DNA of 64,000 nt from Saprospiraceae bacterium (GCA_019187225.1 JABAQQ010000024.1:124001-188000); one strand, 5' to 3'. Shown: positions 9,763-19,167, numbered from the stretch's first letter. Program-made: numbers and translations. Notes: generated by a model not told the origin, from the letters alone.

Positions 9763-12216
9763 ATGAAACGCAGTCATTCTAATTATTCGGCGAGAGTTAC
9801 ATCGTGTGCCCTGATTTCCCTGTTCATGGCGTTAGCGGCACACTCTATCCATGCGCAACAGATAACAGGCAAGCTCCACGATGCAGCCGGGCAGCCAATC
9901 TACGCAGCCAGCGTGCTACTGCTGGCCCCCACCGATAGCAGCTTGGTAAGTGGTCAGCTAACTGATCCCGACGGGTATTTTACGTTTGAAAATGTGGCCA
10001 ACGGCAGCTACTTACTCTCCTTTTCCATGCTGGGTTTTGAATCGGTGTTTATCAATAACCTGACCGTAGATGAAAGCCACCCCCTCATCGACCTGAAGAC
10101 GACCACCTTGCGCGAAAACTCAACGCACCTGGCAGAGGTGTCGGTAATAGCGAAACGCCCTTTTTTGGAACAGAAAATTGACCGGATGGTCGTCAACGTC
10201 AGCAATTCGATCACCAATGCAGGCGGAACAGCCTTGCAGGTGCTGCAACGTTCGCCAGGCGTGCAGGTCAACGCACTGACGAAGTCCATATCCTTGGCCG
10301 GAAAGCAGGGCGTAGTGGTGATGATCAATGGGAAAATATCGCGTATGCCCGGCGAGGCTGTGGTGGATATGCTCGCCGGCATGAACGCCGACAACATCGA
10401 CCGCATCGAACTTATCCACACGCCGCCTGCCAACTTTGAAGCCGAGGGCAACGCGGGCATCATCAACATCGTGCTGAAACAGTCAGGCGATGCGGGGCTG
10501 AATGGCGGCTATACCGCGAAAATTGGCCATGGCCGCGGCGCAAAAGCCGGCGCGAGCGGCTACTTCAACCAACGCAGCGGAAAGGTGAATCTGTTTGGCA
10601 GCTACGATTTGGACTACAATCTGAACCCCCAGTTGTTCACGAACTACCGCCGGGTGGCCACCAACGGCGATGTGCTGGAAACCGCATCCGACAGCGACCG
10701 GTCACATACCCCGACGACGACACAAAACGCACGGTTCGGCGCCGACTTTCAAGTGTCGAAGAAGACGGTAGTAGGGTTTTTGGGCGCTTTTCTCGACCGG
10801 AATTGGTACATGAAGGCCGAAAACGCCATTACTTACTCCCGGAATGGAAACGTGGAAAGCCTGCTGCGGATGCCCAATACGGAGACCAATCACAACCGGT
10901 CCTTCGCGGGGAACCTGAACCTGAGTCACCAGTTTTCAGACAACCAATCGCTCAATGTGGATGCGGATTACATCCACTATACCATCTCGAATCCATCGGG
11001 TTACAGGCTGCTCAATCAGGATGCTTCGGGAAATCCGACCTCCGAAAGTGAACTTAGGATTGCCAAAAAAACGCCCGTCCAGGTAGGCGTGGCTAAAGCG
11101 GACTATACCAAAGGTTTTGGGGAAAATACACGGCTCGAAATGGGGGCGAAACTGACCTCCATGCGCTTCATGAATGATGTACAGGTGGACGAACGCGCCG
11201 GGCAGGAAGCCTGGCAGCCCATCCCGAACCTCACCTCGGTTTCGCAGATGAAAGAAACGGTGGCAGGCGCCTTTGTCAGTGTCAGCACGAAACTGGGCGA
11301 TAACATGGACTTGAAAGCGGGCTTGCGCTACGAACATACCGATACGCACCTCGACTCCGGCGCAGCCGTCGTCATCGTGGACCGTAACTACGGCTCCTGG
11401 TTTCCCACGGTATTCCTGAGTCGCAAAATATCGGAAGACCAAACCTTCAATTTTTCTTATTCGCGCCGCATCACCCGCCCAAACATAGGGCAACTTGCTC
11501 CTTTTTTAATTTTTACCGACCCCACTACGCTTTTAAGCGGAAACCCGGCTTTGCAGCCTGCCTTCACCAACACTTTCAATCTGAGTTACAACGTGAAATC
11601 ATGGCGGCTGGGCGTCACGTACAGCATCGAAAATGCACCGCAACGCTTTATTCCGGAGGTGGATGCGCAGACGAACCGGCAAGTGCTTTCTTTCGGGAAC
11701 CTGGGGCAGGAAAGGACATGGAGCGCCAATTTGTACATACCGCTGCAACTCGCCGACTGGTGGGAGATAAGCAATAACCTCTATTTCAATGCACTCGCGC
11801 TTGATTTTGAACTGGAAGGCAAACCCCTGAAGGTAAAAAACCTGGCTTATGGATTTAATTCCAACCATAGCTTCAAATTGCCCAGGCAGTTTTCCCTGGA
11901 AGTTACCGGGAATTTTGACTCGCCTACTTACTGGGGCATTGCTTACTGGCGGGCGACGGGCAGCTTGAACATCGGGATAGAAAAGAATTTCGGTGAAAAA
12001 TGGGGCAAAGTCCGCCTCACTGCCAACGACCTCTTCCTGTCTTCCAACTGGTTCGGCATCACCGACCAGCCGGAAATCGCCTTGTTGACGAAGCAATCGT
12101 TCCAGTGGACAGAGCGCGTGTTCATGCTTTCCTGGTCGAACACCTTTGGCAACAAAAAACTAAAGGCTGCACGCCAGCGCCAGACGGGGGCGGCAGAGGA
12201 GTGGCGCAGGCTATAG
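9763..12216 (+). CDS. Outer membrane beta-barrel family protein (TonB-receptor-like)
   Basis: The protein has 817 residues. A signal peptide of about 32 residues (ending IHAQQ) leads to a carboxypeptidase-regulatory-like Ig domain (ITGKLHDAAGQPIYAASV), then a plug-like region (LQVLQRSPGVQV; INGKISRMPGEAVVDML; IELIHTPPANFEAEGNAGIINIVLK). A long aromatic-rich barrel of the outer-membrane-protein beta-barrel family (PF14905 type) fills the rest. No SusD-like partner is adjacent, so it is not an ordinary SusCD pair. Members are presumed outer-membrane transporters or receptors; the substrate is unknown. The MITE-like element lies directly upstream, and a gap of 143 bases separates it from the next SnoaL gene. 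Confidence 0.88.
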   Translation: MKRSHSNYSARVTSCALISLFMALAAHSIHAQQITGKLHDAAGQPIYAASVLLLAPTDSSLVSGQLTDPDGYFTFENVANGSYLLSFSMLGFESVFINNLTVDESHPLIDLKTTTLRENSTHLAEVSVIAKRPFLEQKIDRMVVNVSNSITNAGGTALQVLQRSPGVQVNALTKSISLAGKQGVVVMINGKISRMPGEAVVDMLAGMNADNIDRIELIHTPPANFEAEGNAGIINIVLKQSGDAGLNGGYTAKIGHGRGAKAGASGYFNQRSGKVNLFGSYDLDYNLNPQLFTNYRRVATNGDVLETASDSDRSHTPTTTQNARFGADFQVSKKTVVGFLGAFLDRNWYMKAENAITYSRNGNVESLLRMPNTETNHNRSFAGNLNLSHQFSDNQSLNVDADYIHYTISNPSGYRLLNQDASGNPTSESELRIAKKTPVQVGVAKADYTKGFGENTRLEMGAKLTSMRFMNDVQVDERAGQEAWQPIPNLTSVSQMKETVAGAFVSVSTKLGDNMDLKAGLRYEHTDTHLDSGAAVVIVDRNYGSWFPTVFLSRKISEDQTFNFSYSRRITRPNIGQLAPFLIFTDPTTLLSGNPALQPAFTNTFNLSYNVKSWRLGVTYSIENAPQRFIPEVDAQTNRQVLSFGNLGQERTWSANLYIPLQLADWWEISNNLYFNALALDFELEGKPLKVKNLAYGFNSNHSFKLPRQFSLEVTGNFDSPTYWGIAYWRATGSLNIGIEKNFGEKWGKVRLTANDLFLSSNWFGITDQPEIALLTKQSFQWTERVFMLSWSNTFGNKKLKAARQRQTGAAEEWRRL

Positions 12217-12359
12217 CGCTTCAGGAACGAAGTGCATGCGCCCGGCCTCGAAAAAACGGATCCGTCCGTCCACATCACGGGCTTTCCCCGAAAGGCCCAA
12301 TGGAGGCGCCCACGATAATGCTGAAATAAATTTCATTTTCAATCAAAACATTTTCAATT

Positions 12360-13388
12360 ATGAAAAAGCTATTTTTCTGCGCGGCCCTGCTCGGCTGCAC
12401 CATGCTTCTTCAGGCCCAATCCGCAAACGACGAGGGCACTTACGAGGTTTACGGCAAGACCAACGTAAATGACAGTCCCGGCCATTTCACCGGCGCTTAC
12501 GCCAACACGATGATCAAAAAAGACGGCCAATGGAAAATTGCCAAATCCATTTTGTCCCCTCTGGAGCATGTCGACCCAAAAGTGGCCGCCAACATCAAAA
12601 TGTACACTGAAGTCTGGCTCGAAATTGTGAATGCCGGCCGGTTTGAACTTTTCAACGAAAAGCATTTCACCCCTGACGTGATCATGCACGCCGAGCCGGA
12701 AAACATCGTCGGCATCGAGGGCATGGCGGGTTACTACAAAGCCCTGGTTTCAGCTTTTTCCGACATTGAGTTTTCCATCAACAATATCTTCGGCGAGGGC
12801 GACCAACTGATGAAGCACTGGACGTTCAAGGGTAAGCACACAGGCGACTTTTTCGGCATCCCGGCTTCGGGCAACAACATCGCAATAAGTGGCAGTACGA
12901 TTGCCCGCATGAGTGCCGACGGCCGGATTGCCGAAGAGCGGGATTTCATGGACAACATGGCGCTGCTGACACAACTGGGCGTCTTATCTGCCCCGGGAAA
13001 TGTGGCGGTGATAGACGGACTGTACCGGGCATTTGCCAAAGGCGACGTGCCGGCGGTACTGGCCGTCATGGATGCCGGCATCGTATGGAACGAAGCCGAA
13101 GGTTTCCCCTACGCCGACCGCAACCCCTACATCGGCCCGGATGCCGTGCTGAACGGCGTGTTCGCCCGCATCGGCGCCGAATGGGAATACTTTAACCTGA
13201 CGGATATCCAACTGCACGACATGTCGGGCAACCAGGTGCTGGCCACCCTGCGGTACCAGGCAAAGCACAAGACAACCGGGAAGACGATTGACGCGCAAAC
13301 GGCGCATTTGTGGACGCTGAAGGACGGGAAAATCACGGCATTCCAGCAGCTTACGGATACGAAACAGGCGGTGGAGGCGACGAAGTGA
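12360..13388 (+). CDS. Secreted protein with two SnoaL-like (NTF2-fold) domains
   Basis: The protein has 342 residues with a signal peptide MKKLFFCAALLGCTMLLQAQ. Residues about 22-65 resemble the end of an NTF2-like domain (MIKKDGQWKIAKS). Residues about 72-205 form a SnoaL-type ester-cyclase-like domain (GIEGMAGYYKALVSAFSDIEFSI; GKHTGDFFGIPASG; ERDFMDN). Residues about 218-342 form a second SnoaL-like domain nearly identical to the C-terminus of the 7404 gene. The protein therefore looks like a mosaic built from a partial and two whole NTF2-fold modules, the last one shared by recent duplication or conversion. The substrate is unknown. Confidence 0.82.
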   Translation: MKKLFFCAALLGCTMLLQAQSANDEGTYEVYGKTNVNDSPGHFTGAYANTMIKKDGQWKIAKSILSPLEHVDPKVAANIKMYTEVWLEIVNAGRFELFNEKHFTPDVIMHAEPENIVGIEGMAGYYKALVSAFSDIEFSINNIFGEGDQLMKHWTFKGKHTGDFFGIPASGNNIAISGSTIARMSADGRIAEERDFMDNMALLTQLGVLSAPGNVAVIDGLYRAFAKGDVPAVLAVMDAGIVWNEAEGFPYADRNPYIGPDAVLNGVFARIGAEWEYFNLTDIQLHDMSGNQVLATLRYQAKHKTTGKTIDAQTAHLWTLKDGKITAFQQLTDTKQAVEATK

Positions 13389-13477
13389 CCTTGTCCTCTT
13401 CCCCGAGCGCGCAACCAATCAAAAGTAGAGAATATTCACCAAGTTCTCTAACTTTGAAAAAAAGGCGCAATCTTGAC

Positions 13478-13672
13478 ATGACACCTCCCCTTGCGGAGAA
13501 TAAACGCGCTATGAATGAAATTGCGAAGGCGTTTCCTTCTTCAAAAACTATTGCGGTTGTTGCCGACGTGTCGAACGAAGATGCGGTAAGAAATGATGTT
13601 GCCGAAACGATGAAAGCATTCAACCGCATTGACGGGCTATGCAATACAGTAATTGCTGACGAACCGATAGAA
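13478..13672 (+). pseudogene. Remnant of a short-chain dehydrogenase/reductase
   Basis: An open frame from ATG 13478 reads KTIAVVADVSNEDAVRNDVAE, then TMKAFNRIDGLCNTV. This matches the beta4 region of classical SDR enzymes (VADVSNEDAV, then RIDGLVNNAG). The N-terminal cofactor-binding glycine motif is absent, and the frame runs into the MITE-like element at 13673, stopping inside it at 13696. The NAG motif is already degraded to NTV. It is best read as a leftover internal fragment of an SDR gene broken by, or alongside, the element insertion. Confidence 0.6.
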
Positions 13673-13804
13673 AGAGACCGTCTCATAAGTCGGTGATTGG
13701 TTTATCTGATGATTTGTTTATTTGAAAACAACCCTGGTTATGAAGGTGTAACGAATAACCAAATCCACAATTAAACGAATAAACAGACTTACGAGACGGC
13801 CTCT
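13673..13804 (-). mobile_element. MITE-like element, copy 2 (inverted relative to copy 1)
   Basis: The sequence is 132 bases long and its reverse complement aligns over its whole length with the element at 9610-9742. It has the same terminal repeats (AGAGACCGTCTCATAAGTC at the left; AGAGGCCGTCTCGTAAGTC for the right end reverse-complemented) and the same central GGTTAT/ATAACC hairpin. It ends 14 bases beyond the stop of the GMC oxidoreductase gene and truncates the SDR remnant on its other side. Confidence 0.75.
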
Positions 13805-13818
13805 AAAACTTCCGATCT

Positions 13819-15525
13819 TTACAAATTTCCCTTCTTCAATTCCTCCACCGCGTAATTCGCCGCCCTTGCCGTGAATGCCATGTAGGTCAGCGATGGATTC
13901 TGGCAACCCGCCGAAGTCATAAAAGCGCCGTCGGTGCAAAAGACATTGGGCGTGCCCCACACCTGGTTCCACTTGTTCAGCACCGAATTTTTGGAGGAGG
14001 TGCCCATACGCGCCGTGCCCATTTCGTGGATACCCAGTCCGATGACCGGCTCGGAGTTGTGGGTGCTGATGTCTTTCATGCCGGCGGCTTCCAGCATTTC
14101 GGCGGCGTCGTTCATCATGTCTATGCGCATTTTCTTTTCGTTGTCCTTGAATTCGGCGTCGAATTCCAGCAGCGGCAACCCCCAGCGGTCGGTCCGGGTT
14201 TTGCTCAGTTCCACCTTGTTTTCGTAGTAGGGCAGGCATTCGCCGAAGCCGCCCATGCCCATTTCCCAGGCGCCGAAGGAGGTGAATTGTTTTTTGAATT
14301 CCACACCGAACCCTTCGATGTTGCGCGACCAACCCTGCCGGGAGGCGCCGCCCTGGTAGCCGAAGCCCCGCAGGTAGCCGCCGGTGCCGGGCTCGTGCAG
14401 GTTGCGGTAGCGCGGAATATAAATGCCGTTGGGGCGGCGGCCAAAAGTGGTTTTGTCTAAATGGCCTTCAAAAACGCCGTTGGCGCCCACGCCGAGGTGG
14501 TGATCCATGAGATAGTGGCCCAATGCGCCGCTTTCGTCCATGCCGTTGGGGTTACGCTTCGAGGTGGAACGCATCAGAATGGCGGTGGAAGGCAATGCGG
14601 ATGCGCAGAGGAAAATGACGCGGGCAAAGAATTCGATCGCCTGACCGGTGTTTTCGTCAATCACCCGCACACCTTTTGCACGTCCTTTGTCGTCGTCGAG
14701 GATGATCGAGTGCACGATAGAGTGGGGGCGCAGCGTCATATTGCCGGTGCGGGCGGCGGCGGGTAAAGTGGCGGCCTGGCTGCTGAAATAGGCGCCGAAG
14801 GGGCAGCCGCGCATGCACAGGTTGCGGTACTGGCATTGGCCGCGTCCGAGGTTTATTTGTTCTTCCGTCGGTTCTGTCAGATGCGCGGCTCTGCCGATGA
14901 TAAGTTTGCGCCCTTTCCATTTCGTTTCTATGGCTTTTTTGGCCTCCAACTCCACGGCATTCAATGCCATCGGCGGTTGGAAGTCGCCGTCGGGCAATTG
15001 CGGTAAGCCTTCTTTGGAGCCGCTGATACCGGCAAAGCGCTCTGCGTAACTGTACCAGGGGGCTATGTCGTCGTAACTGACCGGCCAGGGCGTACCGATA
15101 CCTTCTTTGGCGTTGGCTTCAAAATCCATCGGACTCAGGCGGTAGCTTTGTTTGCCCCAGGTGATGGAGCGCCCGCCCTTCTGGTAGCCACGCATCCAGT
15201 CGAAACGTTTGTGCTCGATGTACGGATGCTCGGTGTCTTTTACAAAAAGATATCCATGCGCTTCGCTCACCGTATAACCGGTGCGCATTTGCACGGATTG
15301 CTCGCGGCGCATCTGCCGGGTGGATCGTTTGAGGTGCGGAAATTCCCATGGCGCCAGGTAGGCCGTTTTGTAGTCGGTGACGTGCTGAAAGTCGCGACCG
15401 CGCTCGAGCACGAGGGTTTTCATGCCTTTTTCGCAGAGCTCCTTGGCGGCCCAGCCGCCCGAAATGCCCGAACCGACCACAATGGCGTCGTACGTGTTCG
15501 GTTCGTTTATGTTATTGAAATACAT
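13819..15525 (-). CDS. GMC family oxidoreductase (gluconate 2-dehydrogenase-like large subunit)
   Basis: The protein has 568 residues. The FAD-binding Rossmann motif VVGSGISGGWAAKEL begins near residue 17 and is followed by ERGRDF. The C-terminal GMC domain contains GIHEMGTARMG and a final FCTDGAFMTSAGCQNPSLT block. No signal peptide is present. The gene lies 37 bases downstream of a gluconate 2-dehydrogenase subunit 3-like gene, which carries a twin-arginine-like signal, so the large subunit may be exported by hitchhiking, as in known sugar or polyol dehydrogenases. It probably oxidises an alcohol or sugar and passes electrons to the respiratory chain. The substrate cannot be told from sequence. 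Confidence 0.92.
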   Translation of the reverse strand: MYFNNINEPNTYDAIVVGSGISGGWAAKELCEKGMKTLVLERGRDFQHVTDYKTAYLAPWEFPHLKRSTRQMRREQSVQMRTGYTVSEAHGYLFVKDTEHPYIEHKRFDWMRGYQKGGRSITWGKQSYRLSPMDFEANAKEGIGTPWPVSYDDIAPWYSYAERFAGISGSKEGLPQLPDGDFQPPMALNAVELEAKKAIETKWKGRKLIIGRAAHLTEPTEEQINLGRGQCQYRNLCMRGCPFGAYFSSQAATLPAAARTGNMTLRPHSIVHSIILDDDKGRAKGVRVIDENTGQAIEFFARVIFLCASALPSTAILMRSTSKRNPNGMDESGALGHYLMDHHLGVGANGVFEGHLDKTTFGRRPNGIYIPRYRNLHEPGTGGYLRGFGYQGGASRQGWSRNIEGFGVEFKKQFTSFGAWEMGMGGFGECLPYYENKVELSKTRTDRWGLPLLEFDAEFKDNEKKMRIDMMNDAAEMLEAAGMKDISTHNSEPVIGLGIHEMGTARMGTSSKNSVLNKWNQVWGTPNVFCTDGAFMTSAGCQNPSLTYMAFTARAANYAVEELKKGNL

Positions 15526-15562
15526 GGTATCGGATCAAATTTTGAGAAGGGGGAGAAAAGAG

Positions 15563-16141
15563 TTACCAAACGGGCGCTTCCACTTTGGTTGTCGGTTGCA
15601 CAGGAGCCGCCCCGTCGTATCGGCCAGGGATAGCGACATAGGAAAATGCCTCGTTGGCGCCGCGTTCGGTGGATACGTAGACCAACTTGACGAGGTCTTT
15701 AAAGGAACGGATAAAGGAAGGCGGCGCGTGGGGGTCGGCTTTGGCGCGGGCGATGTCCGAGCGTTCGAGGTCGGTGAGCAGTTGCACCTGCTGCCCGTAA
15801 GTCAGCCGGCTGAAGCCTTTACCGAACCGGTCGCGCGCAGCCTGGTCCATCTCCATGAGGCCCTCGCGGAAATCCATCTGATCGTCGTAGTCATAGCAAT
15901 CGTCTACGAGTATCTCGATCCATCCCGGCGCTCCGACGTCGGCGGCGCCCGGTGTGTCGGTGCGTGGTACCACGCATTCGGCGAAGGCTGCCACAATGCG
16001 TTTTTCGGTGCCATTGAAAAACCGGCGTTTCGGCGGGGCGCCTTCGAGTATCTCACCCGCGCGGGCCAGAACAGCTTCCGGCAACAGCAGACCGACTCCG
16101 GTCATCGCGCCCAATGCTTTTACGGCTTGTCTTCTTTCCAT
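15563..16141 (-). CDS. Gluconate 2-dehydrogenase subunit 3 family protein
   Basis: The 192-residue protein starts MERRQAVKALGAMTG, a twin-arginine-type signal with a following hydrophobic stretch (VGLLLPEAVLA). The mature part contains FAECVVPRTDTPGAADVGAPGW, typical of the small subunit that partners FAD-dependent membrane dehydrogenases. It is first in an operon with the GMC oxidoreductase. In known complexes this subunit is needed for maturation or Tat export of the large subunit. Confidence 0.9.
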   Translation of the reverse strand: MERRQAVKALGAMTGVGLLLPEAVLARAGEILEGAPPKRRFFNGTEKRIVAAFAECVVPRTDTPGAADVGAPGWIEILVDDCYDYDDQMDFREGLMEMDQAARDRFGKGFSRLTYGQQVQLLTDLERSDIARAKADPHAPPSFIRSFKDLVKLVYVSTERGANEAFSYVAIPGRYDGAAPVQPTTKVEAPVW

Positions 16142-16341
16142 GAAAAAGTAGAATTGGTGTAAAAAAGTTAAAGTTTCGGGGCGGAATGTACACCTTGTTT
16201 TTCTTCGTCCAATCGTTTTTTTACAAATATTCCGTCTCGCTTTGTAAAATTAAATCCGTTCAAAATTTGAGTGTGCGGAATATTCCACAGGACATACGCA
16301 TAAGTACCGTTCGATGAAAAACTTGTAGCCGACCCGCCGGG

Positions 16342-16374
16342 CTTGTGCCGATCATCTCCACTGGCGTACCTTTG
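16342..16374 (+). promoter_or_regulatory. Bacteroidota-type promoter of the DjlA-like gene
   Basis: CTTG at 16342-16345 is followed after 21 bases by TACCTTTG at 16367-16374, a match to the TTTG-N19-21-TAnnTTTG layout of Bacteroidota sigma-ABfr promoters. It places transcription start near 16380, which argues for the TTG at 16418 as start codon and against upstream alternatives. Confidence 0.55.
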
Positions 16375-16417
16375 CCATGCCGTGTTCCCGGCAACTTCAA
16401 TCAATTCGACTCACGCG

Positions 16418-17218
16418 TTGGAACTCAAGGGTAAAATCATTTGCGGACTCGCCGGAATTTTTTTGTTCGACTTACTGGGTATCCCGTTTGGCGGCCTGAT
16501 CGGATTTATCGTGGGGTCGCTGGCGGGGCATTTTTTATTTGACAAACCGAAAGAGAACGCTGCGGCAGACGCGGAATTCAAAGCTTACCAGCGCAAACAG
16601 GGAGAGTTTTTGTACCACGTTTTTTCGCTTTGTGCCAAAGTAGCGAAAGCCGACGGCGCGGTGAACCGCCAGGAAATCGCGCACATGGAATACCTGATGC
16701 GCAACCAATTCCGCATGAACGACCGGGGGCGGGCGCAGGCCATCAAGATATGGAAACAAGCCAAGGATTCGACCGATCCTTTCGACCACTACGCGCGGGC
16801 GTTTTACCGCGATTTCGGGCGGGAGCGCCACCATGTGATGAACATGATGGACTTGTTGTTTGCCATGTCGGCTGCAGACGGCAGCCTGCACCCGCGCGAG
16901 GAAATGATCCTGCTGCGGGCGGCGGGTATTTTTCACATCGGACGCATGCAGTACGAGCGCCTCAAGAGCCGCTATTATCAATCGAAGACGGCGCCGCAGC
17001 AACGCTGGACGCCGCTCGATCCGCATTATGCCATTCTTGGCGCGCAACCGACCGATTCGCTGGAGGTCATCAAAAAAAAATACCGCTCGCTTGCCGTGAA
17101 ATGGCATCCCGACAAACTGGCTGCCAGTGGCGCTTCTCCGGAGGCACTGCGCCACGGGAAAGAGAAATTTCAGCAGATCAACGAAGCTTACGAGCGGATT
17201 GTGGAAGCGCGGAAATGA
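16418..17218 (+). CDS. DjlA-like membrane J-domain co-chaperone with TerB domain
   Basis: The product has 266 residues from a TTG start at 16418, chosen because it lies just after the predicted promoter and just before the membrane segment; no in-frame ATG is available. Residues about 4-35 form a glycine-rich membrane helix pair (CGLAGIFLFDLLGIPFGGLIG). A TerB-like helical domain covers about 45-170 (AKADGAVNRQEI; MSAADGSLHPREE), and a C-terminal J domain carries the HPD triad in VKWHPDKLAA. This is the DjlA architecture: a membrane-tethered co-chaperone that stimulates DnaK ATPase. The unconventional start codon keeps the N-terminus somewhat uncertain. Confidence 0.85.
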   Translation: MELKGKIICGLAGIFLFDLLGIPFGGLIGFIVGSLAGHFLFDKPKENAAADAEFKAYQRKQGEFLYHVFSLCAKVAKADGAVNRQEIAHMEYLMRNQFRMNDRGRAQAIKIWKQAKDSTDPFDHYARAFYRDFGRERHHVMNMMDLLFAMSAADGSLHPREEMILLRAAGIFHIGRMQYERLKSRYYQSKTAPQQRWTPLDPHYAILGAQPTDSLEVIKKKYRSLAVKWHPDKLAASGASPEALRHGKEKFQQINEAYERIVEARK

Positions 17219-17291
17219 CGGCGTTCGTCTGTAAAAAACCGCCGTTCGGCATCTGTTAAAACACAACGCCCCTTCGCTTCGTTATTCCCCG

Positions 17292-17299
17292 TATTTTTG
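17292..17299 (+). promoter_or_regulatory. Probable -7 promoter element (TATTTTTG)
   Basis: TATTTTTG fits TAnnTTTG and lies 32 bases before the ATG of the TPR gene at 17331. No convincing -33 element is seen at the right distance. Confidence 0.4.
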
Positions 17300-17330
17300 C
17301 ATTAGTTTTTCATTCCGTAAGTATCCGAAC

Positions 17331-19148
17331 ATGAGAAGTCGAATATTAACCCTGATGGCACTGACGGCTGTGGTTTTCAGCCTGAGTGTTTCCGTTCTGC
17401 AGGCGCAGGACCTGAATCTGGCAAATCAATACTACAACAACGGCGAATTTGAAAAAGCCGCCGCGCTGTACGGCCAGCTCCTCGAACGCGACGAACGCAA
17501 CGATGCCTTTTTCAACCGGTATGTGGAGTGTTTGCTCAACCTCGAACGTTACGATGAGTGCGAAAAAACGATCAAAAAACAGCTGAGAAAGGCCCCGGAA
17601 AATGTGTCGCTGTATGTTACCTACGGCAACCTCTTCGAGCGCATGGATAAAACCGACGAAGCCAACGCCCAGTACCAGCGCGCCATTGAAAAAATGGCCC
17701 CCGACTACGCTTCGGTGAACAGACTGGCTGCGTTGTTTATGAGCAGCGCCAAGTTCGATTGGGCAACCCAAACCTACGAACGCGGTTCGCAATTGCTCAA
17801 AGACCCCAATCGCTTTGCCTTCAATCTCGGCGAACTCTACCGCCGCAAAGGCGACCCCACCAAAATGATCGAATACTACCTCAATGCGCTGAACGCCGAT
17901 CCCGGCCGTTTGCCGACGATACAGACTTTGCTGGCGCGGTACCTGGCACCATCGGACTTTAGCGAACTGCAAACCCAACTGTATACCCGCATCCAGGAAA
18001 GCGAAAACCCTGATTACGTGGAACTGCTGGCCTGGTCGTTCGTGCAGCGCAAGGACTTTAAAAGCGCCCTCCGGCAATACAAAGCGCTGGACAAACGGCT
18101 CGATGAAAACGGCCAGCGTATCTTTAACCTCGCCGGCGACGCTGCCGACGCAAAAGACTACGAAACGGCCATTGCCGCTTACGACTACCTCGTGGCGGAA
18201 AAAGGCCAGCTCAATCCTTTCTTTTTCGACGCCAAACGCGAGGCCATGGAGTGCCGCCGCAAAAAAATAACCGAAGGATTCGATTACACGGAAGAGGATT
18301 TGAAAACGCTGGAAACCGAGTATGAAAACTTTCTCAACCAGTTCGGAAGAGGCAAACAGACGGCTACTATTGTGATGCAACTCGCCGACCTCGAGGCGTA
18401 TTATATCCACAACCTGCCCAAAGCGATCGCACTGCTGGAAGGCTTAAAAATGACGCCCGGCCTCGACCGGAACACCCTTGCGCGGACGAAAATCAATCTT
18501 GCCGATTTTTATCTCATGCACGGCGACCGGTGGGAAAGCACATTGTTGTACAGCCAGGTGGATAAAGAATTCAAAGAAGAGCCGCTTGGCCAGGAAGCCC
18601 GCTTCAAAAACGCGCGACTTTCTTACTTTACCGGCGATTTCCAGTGGTCGCAGGCACAATTCGACGTGCTGAAGGCATCTACCTCCAAACTCATCGCCAA
18701 TGACGCCCTCGACCTCTCCGTGTTTATCATGGACAACCTCAACTTAGACACAACGGCCGAGGCTATTTCTCTGTACTCCGGCGCGGAAATGCTGGTGTTC
18801 CAAAACCGCTTCGAAGAGGCGTTTTTAAAACTCGATACCCTGCGCAGCAATTTCCCGGAGCATTCCCTGCAGGATGATATTTTGTACCTGGAGGCGCAGA
18901 TATATGAGAAAAAGCGTGACTATCCCAAAGCTGCCGCACTGTACCAGGAGGTAGCTGATAAATTCAAGGACGACATCCGCGCCGACAATTCGCTGTACAA
19001 TCTCGCTCAATTGTACGAGTTCAAAATGAACGACCCGGAAAAAGCGAAGACGCTTTACGAGAAAATTTTTATGGATTACTCCGGCAGCGTATTCGCAGTG
19101 GATGCGCGGAAGCGATTCAGGATTTTACGGGGCGATAAAGTGCAATGA
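17331..19148 (+). CDS. Periplasmic tetratricopeptide repeat protein
   Basis: The 605-residue protein has a signal peptide (MRSRILTLMALTAVVFSLSVSVLQAQ) followed almost entirely by TPR-like helix pairs (NQYYNNGEFEKAAALYGQLLERD; NLGELYRRKGDPTKMIEYYLNALNADPG; DYPKAAALYQEVADKFKDDIRADNSLYNLAQLYEF). Long TPR proteins of this type are widespread in Bacteroidota and act as scaffolds; no enzymatic domain is seen. pheS follows 19 bases downstream, so the two are probably in one transcript although the functional link is unclear. Confidence 0.88.
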   Translation: MRSRILTLMALTAVVFSLSVSVLQAQDLNLANQYYNNGEFEKAAALYGQLLERDERNDAFFNRYVECLLNLERYDECEKTIKKQLRKAPENVSLYVTYGNLFERMDKTDEANAQYQRAIEKMAPDYASVNRLAALFMSSAKFDWATQTYERGSQLLKDPNRFAFNLGELYRRKGDPTKMIEYYLNALNADPGRLPTIQTLLARYLAPSDFSELQTQLYTRIQESENPDYVELLAWSFVQRKDFKSALRQYKALDKRLDENGQRIFNLAGDAADAKDYETAIAAYDYLVAEKGQLNPFFFDAKREAMECRRKKITEGFDYTEEDLKTLETEYENFLNQFGRGKQTATIVMQLADLEAYYIHNLPKAIALLEGLKMTPGLDRNTLARTKINLADFYLMHGDRWESTLLYSQVDKEFKEEPLGQEARFKNARLSYFTGDFQWSQAQFDVLKASTSKLIANDALDLSVFIMDNLNLDTTAEAISLYSGAEMLVFQNRFEEAFLKLDTLRSNFPEHSLQDDILYLEAQIYEKKRDYPKAAALYQEVADKFKDDIRADNSLYNLAQLYEFKMNDPEKAKTLYEKIFMDYSGSVFAVDARKRFRILRGDKVQ

Positions 19149-19167
19149 ACAACAACAAACATCATTT

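Noticed and set aside
9610-13804. Composite transposon made of two mobile elements and their cargo
   Set aside because: Neither end encodes a transposase and the cargo genes look like ordinary envelope genes; an inverted MITE pair is the safer reading.
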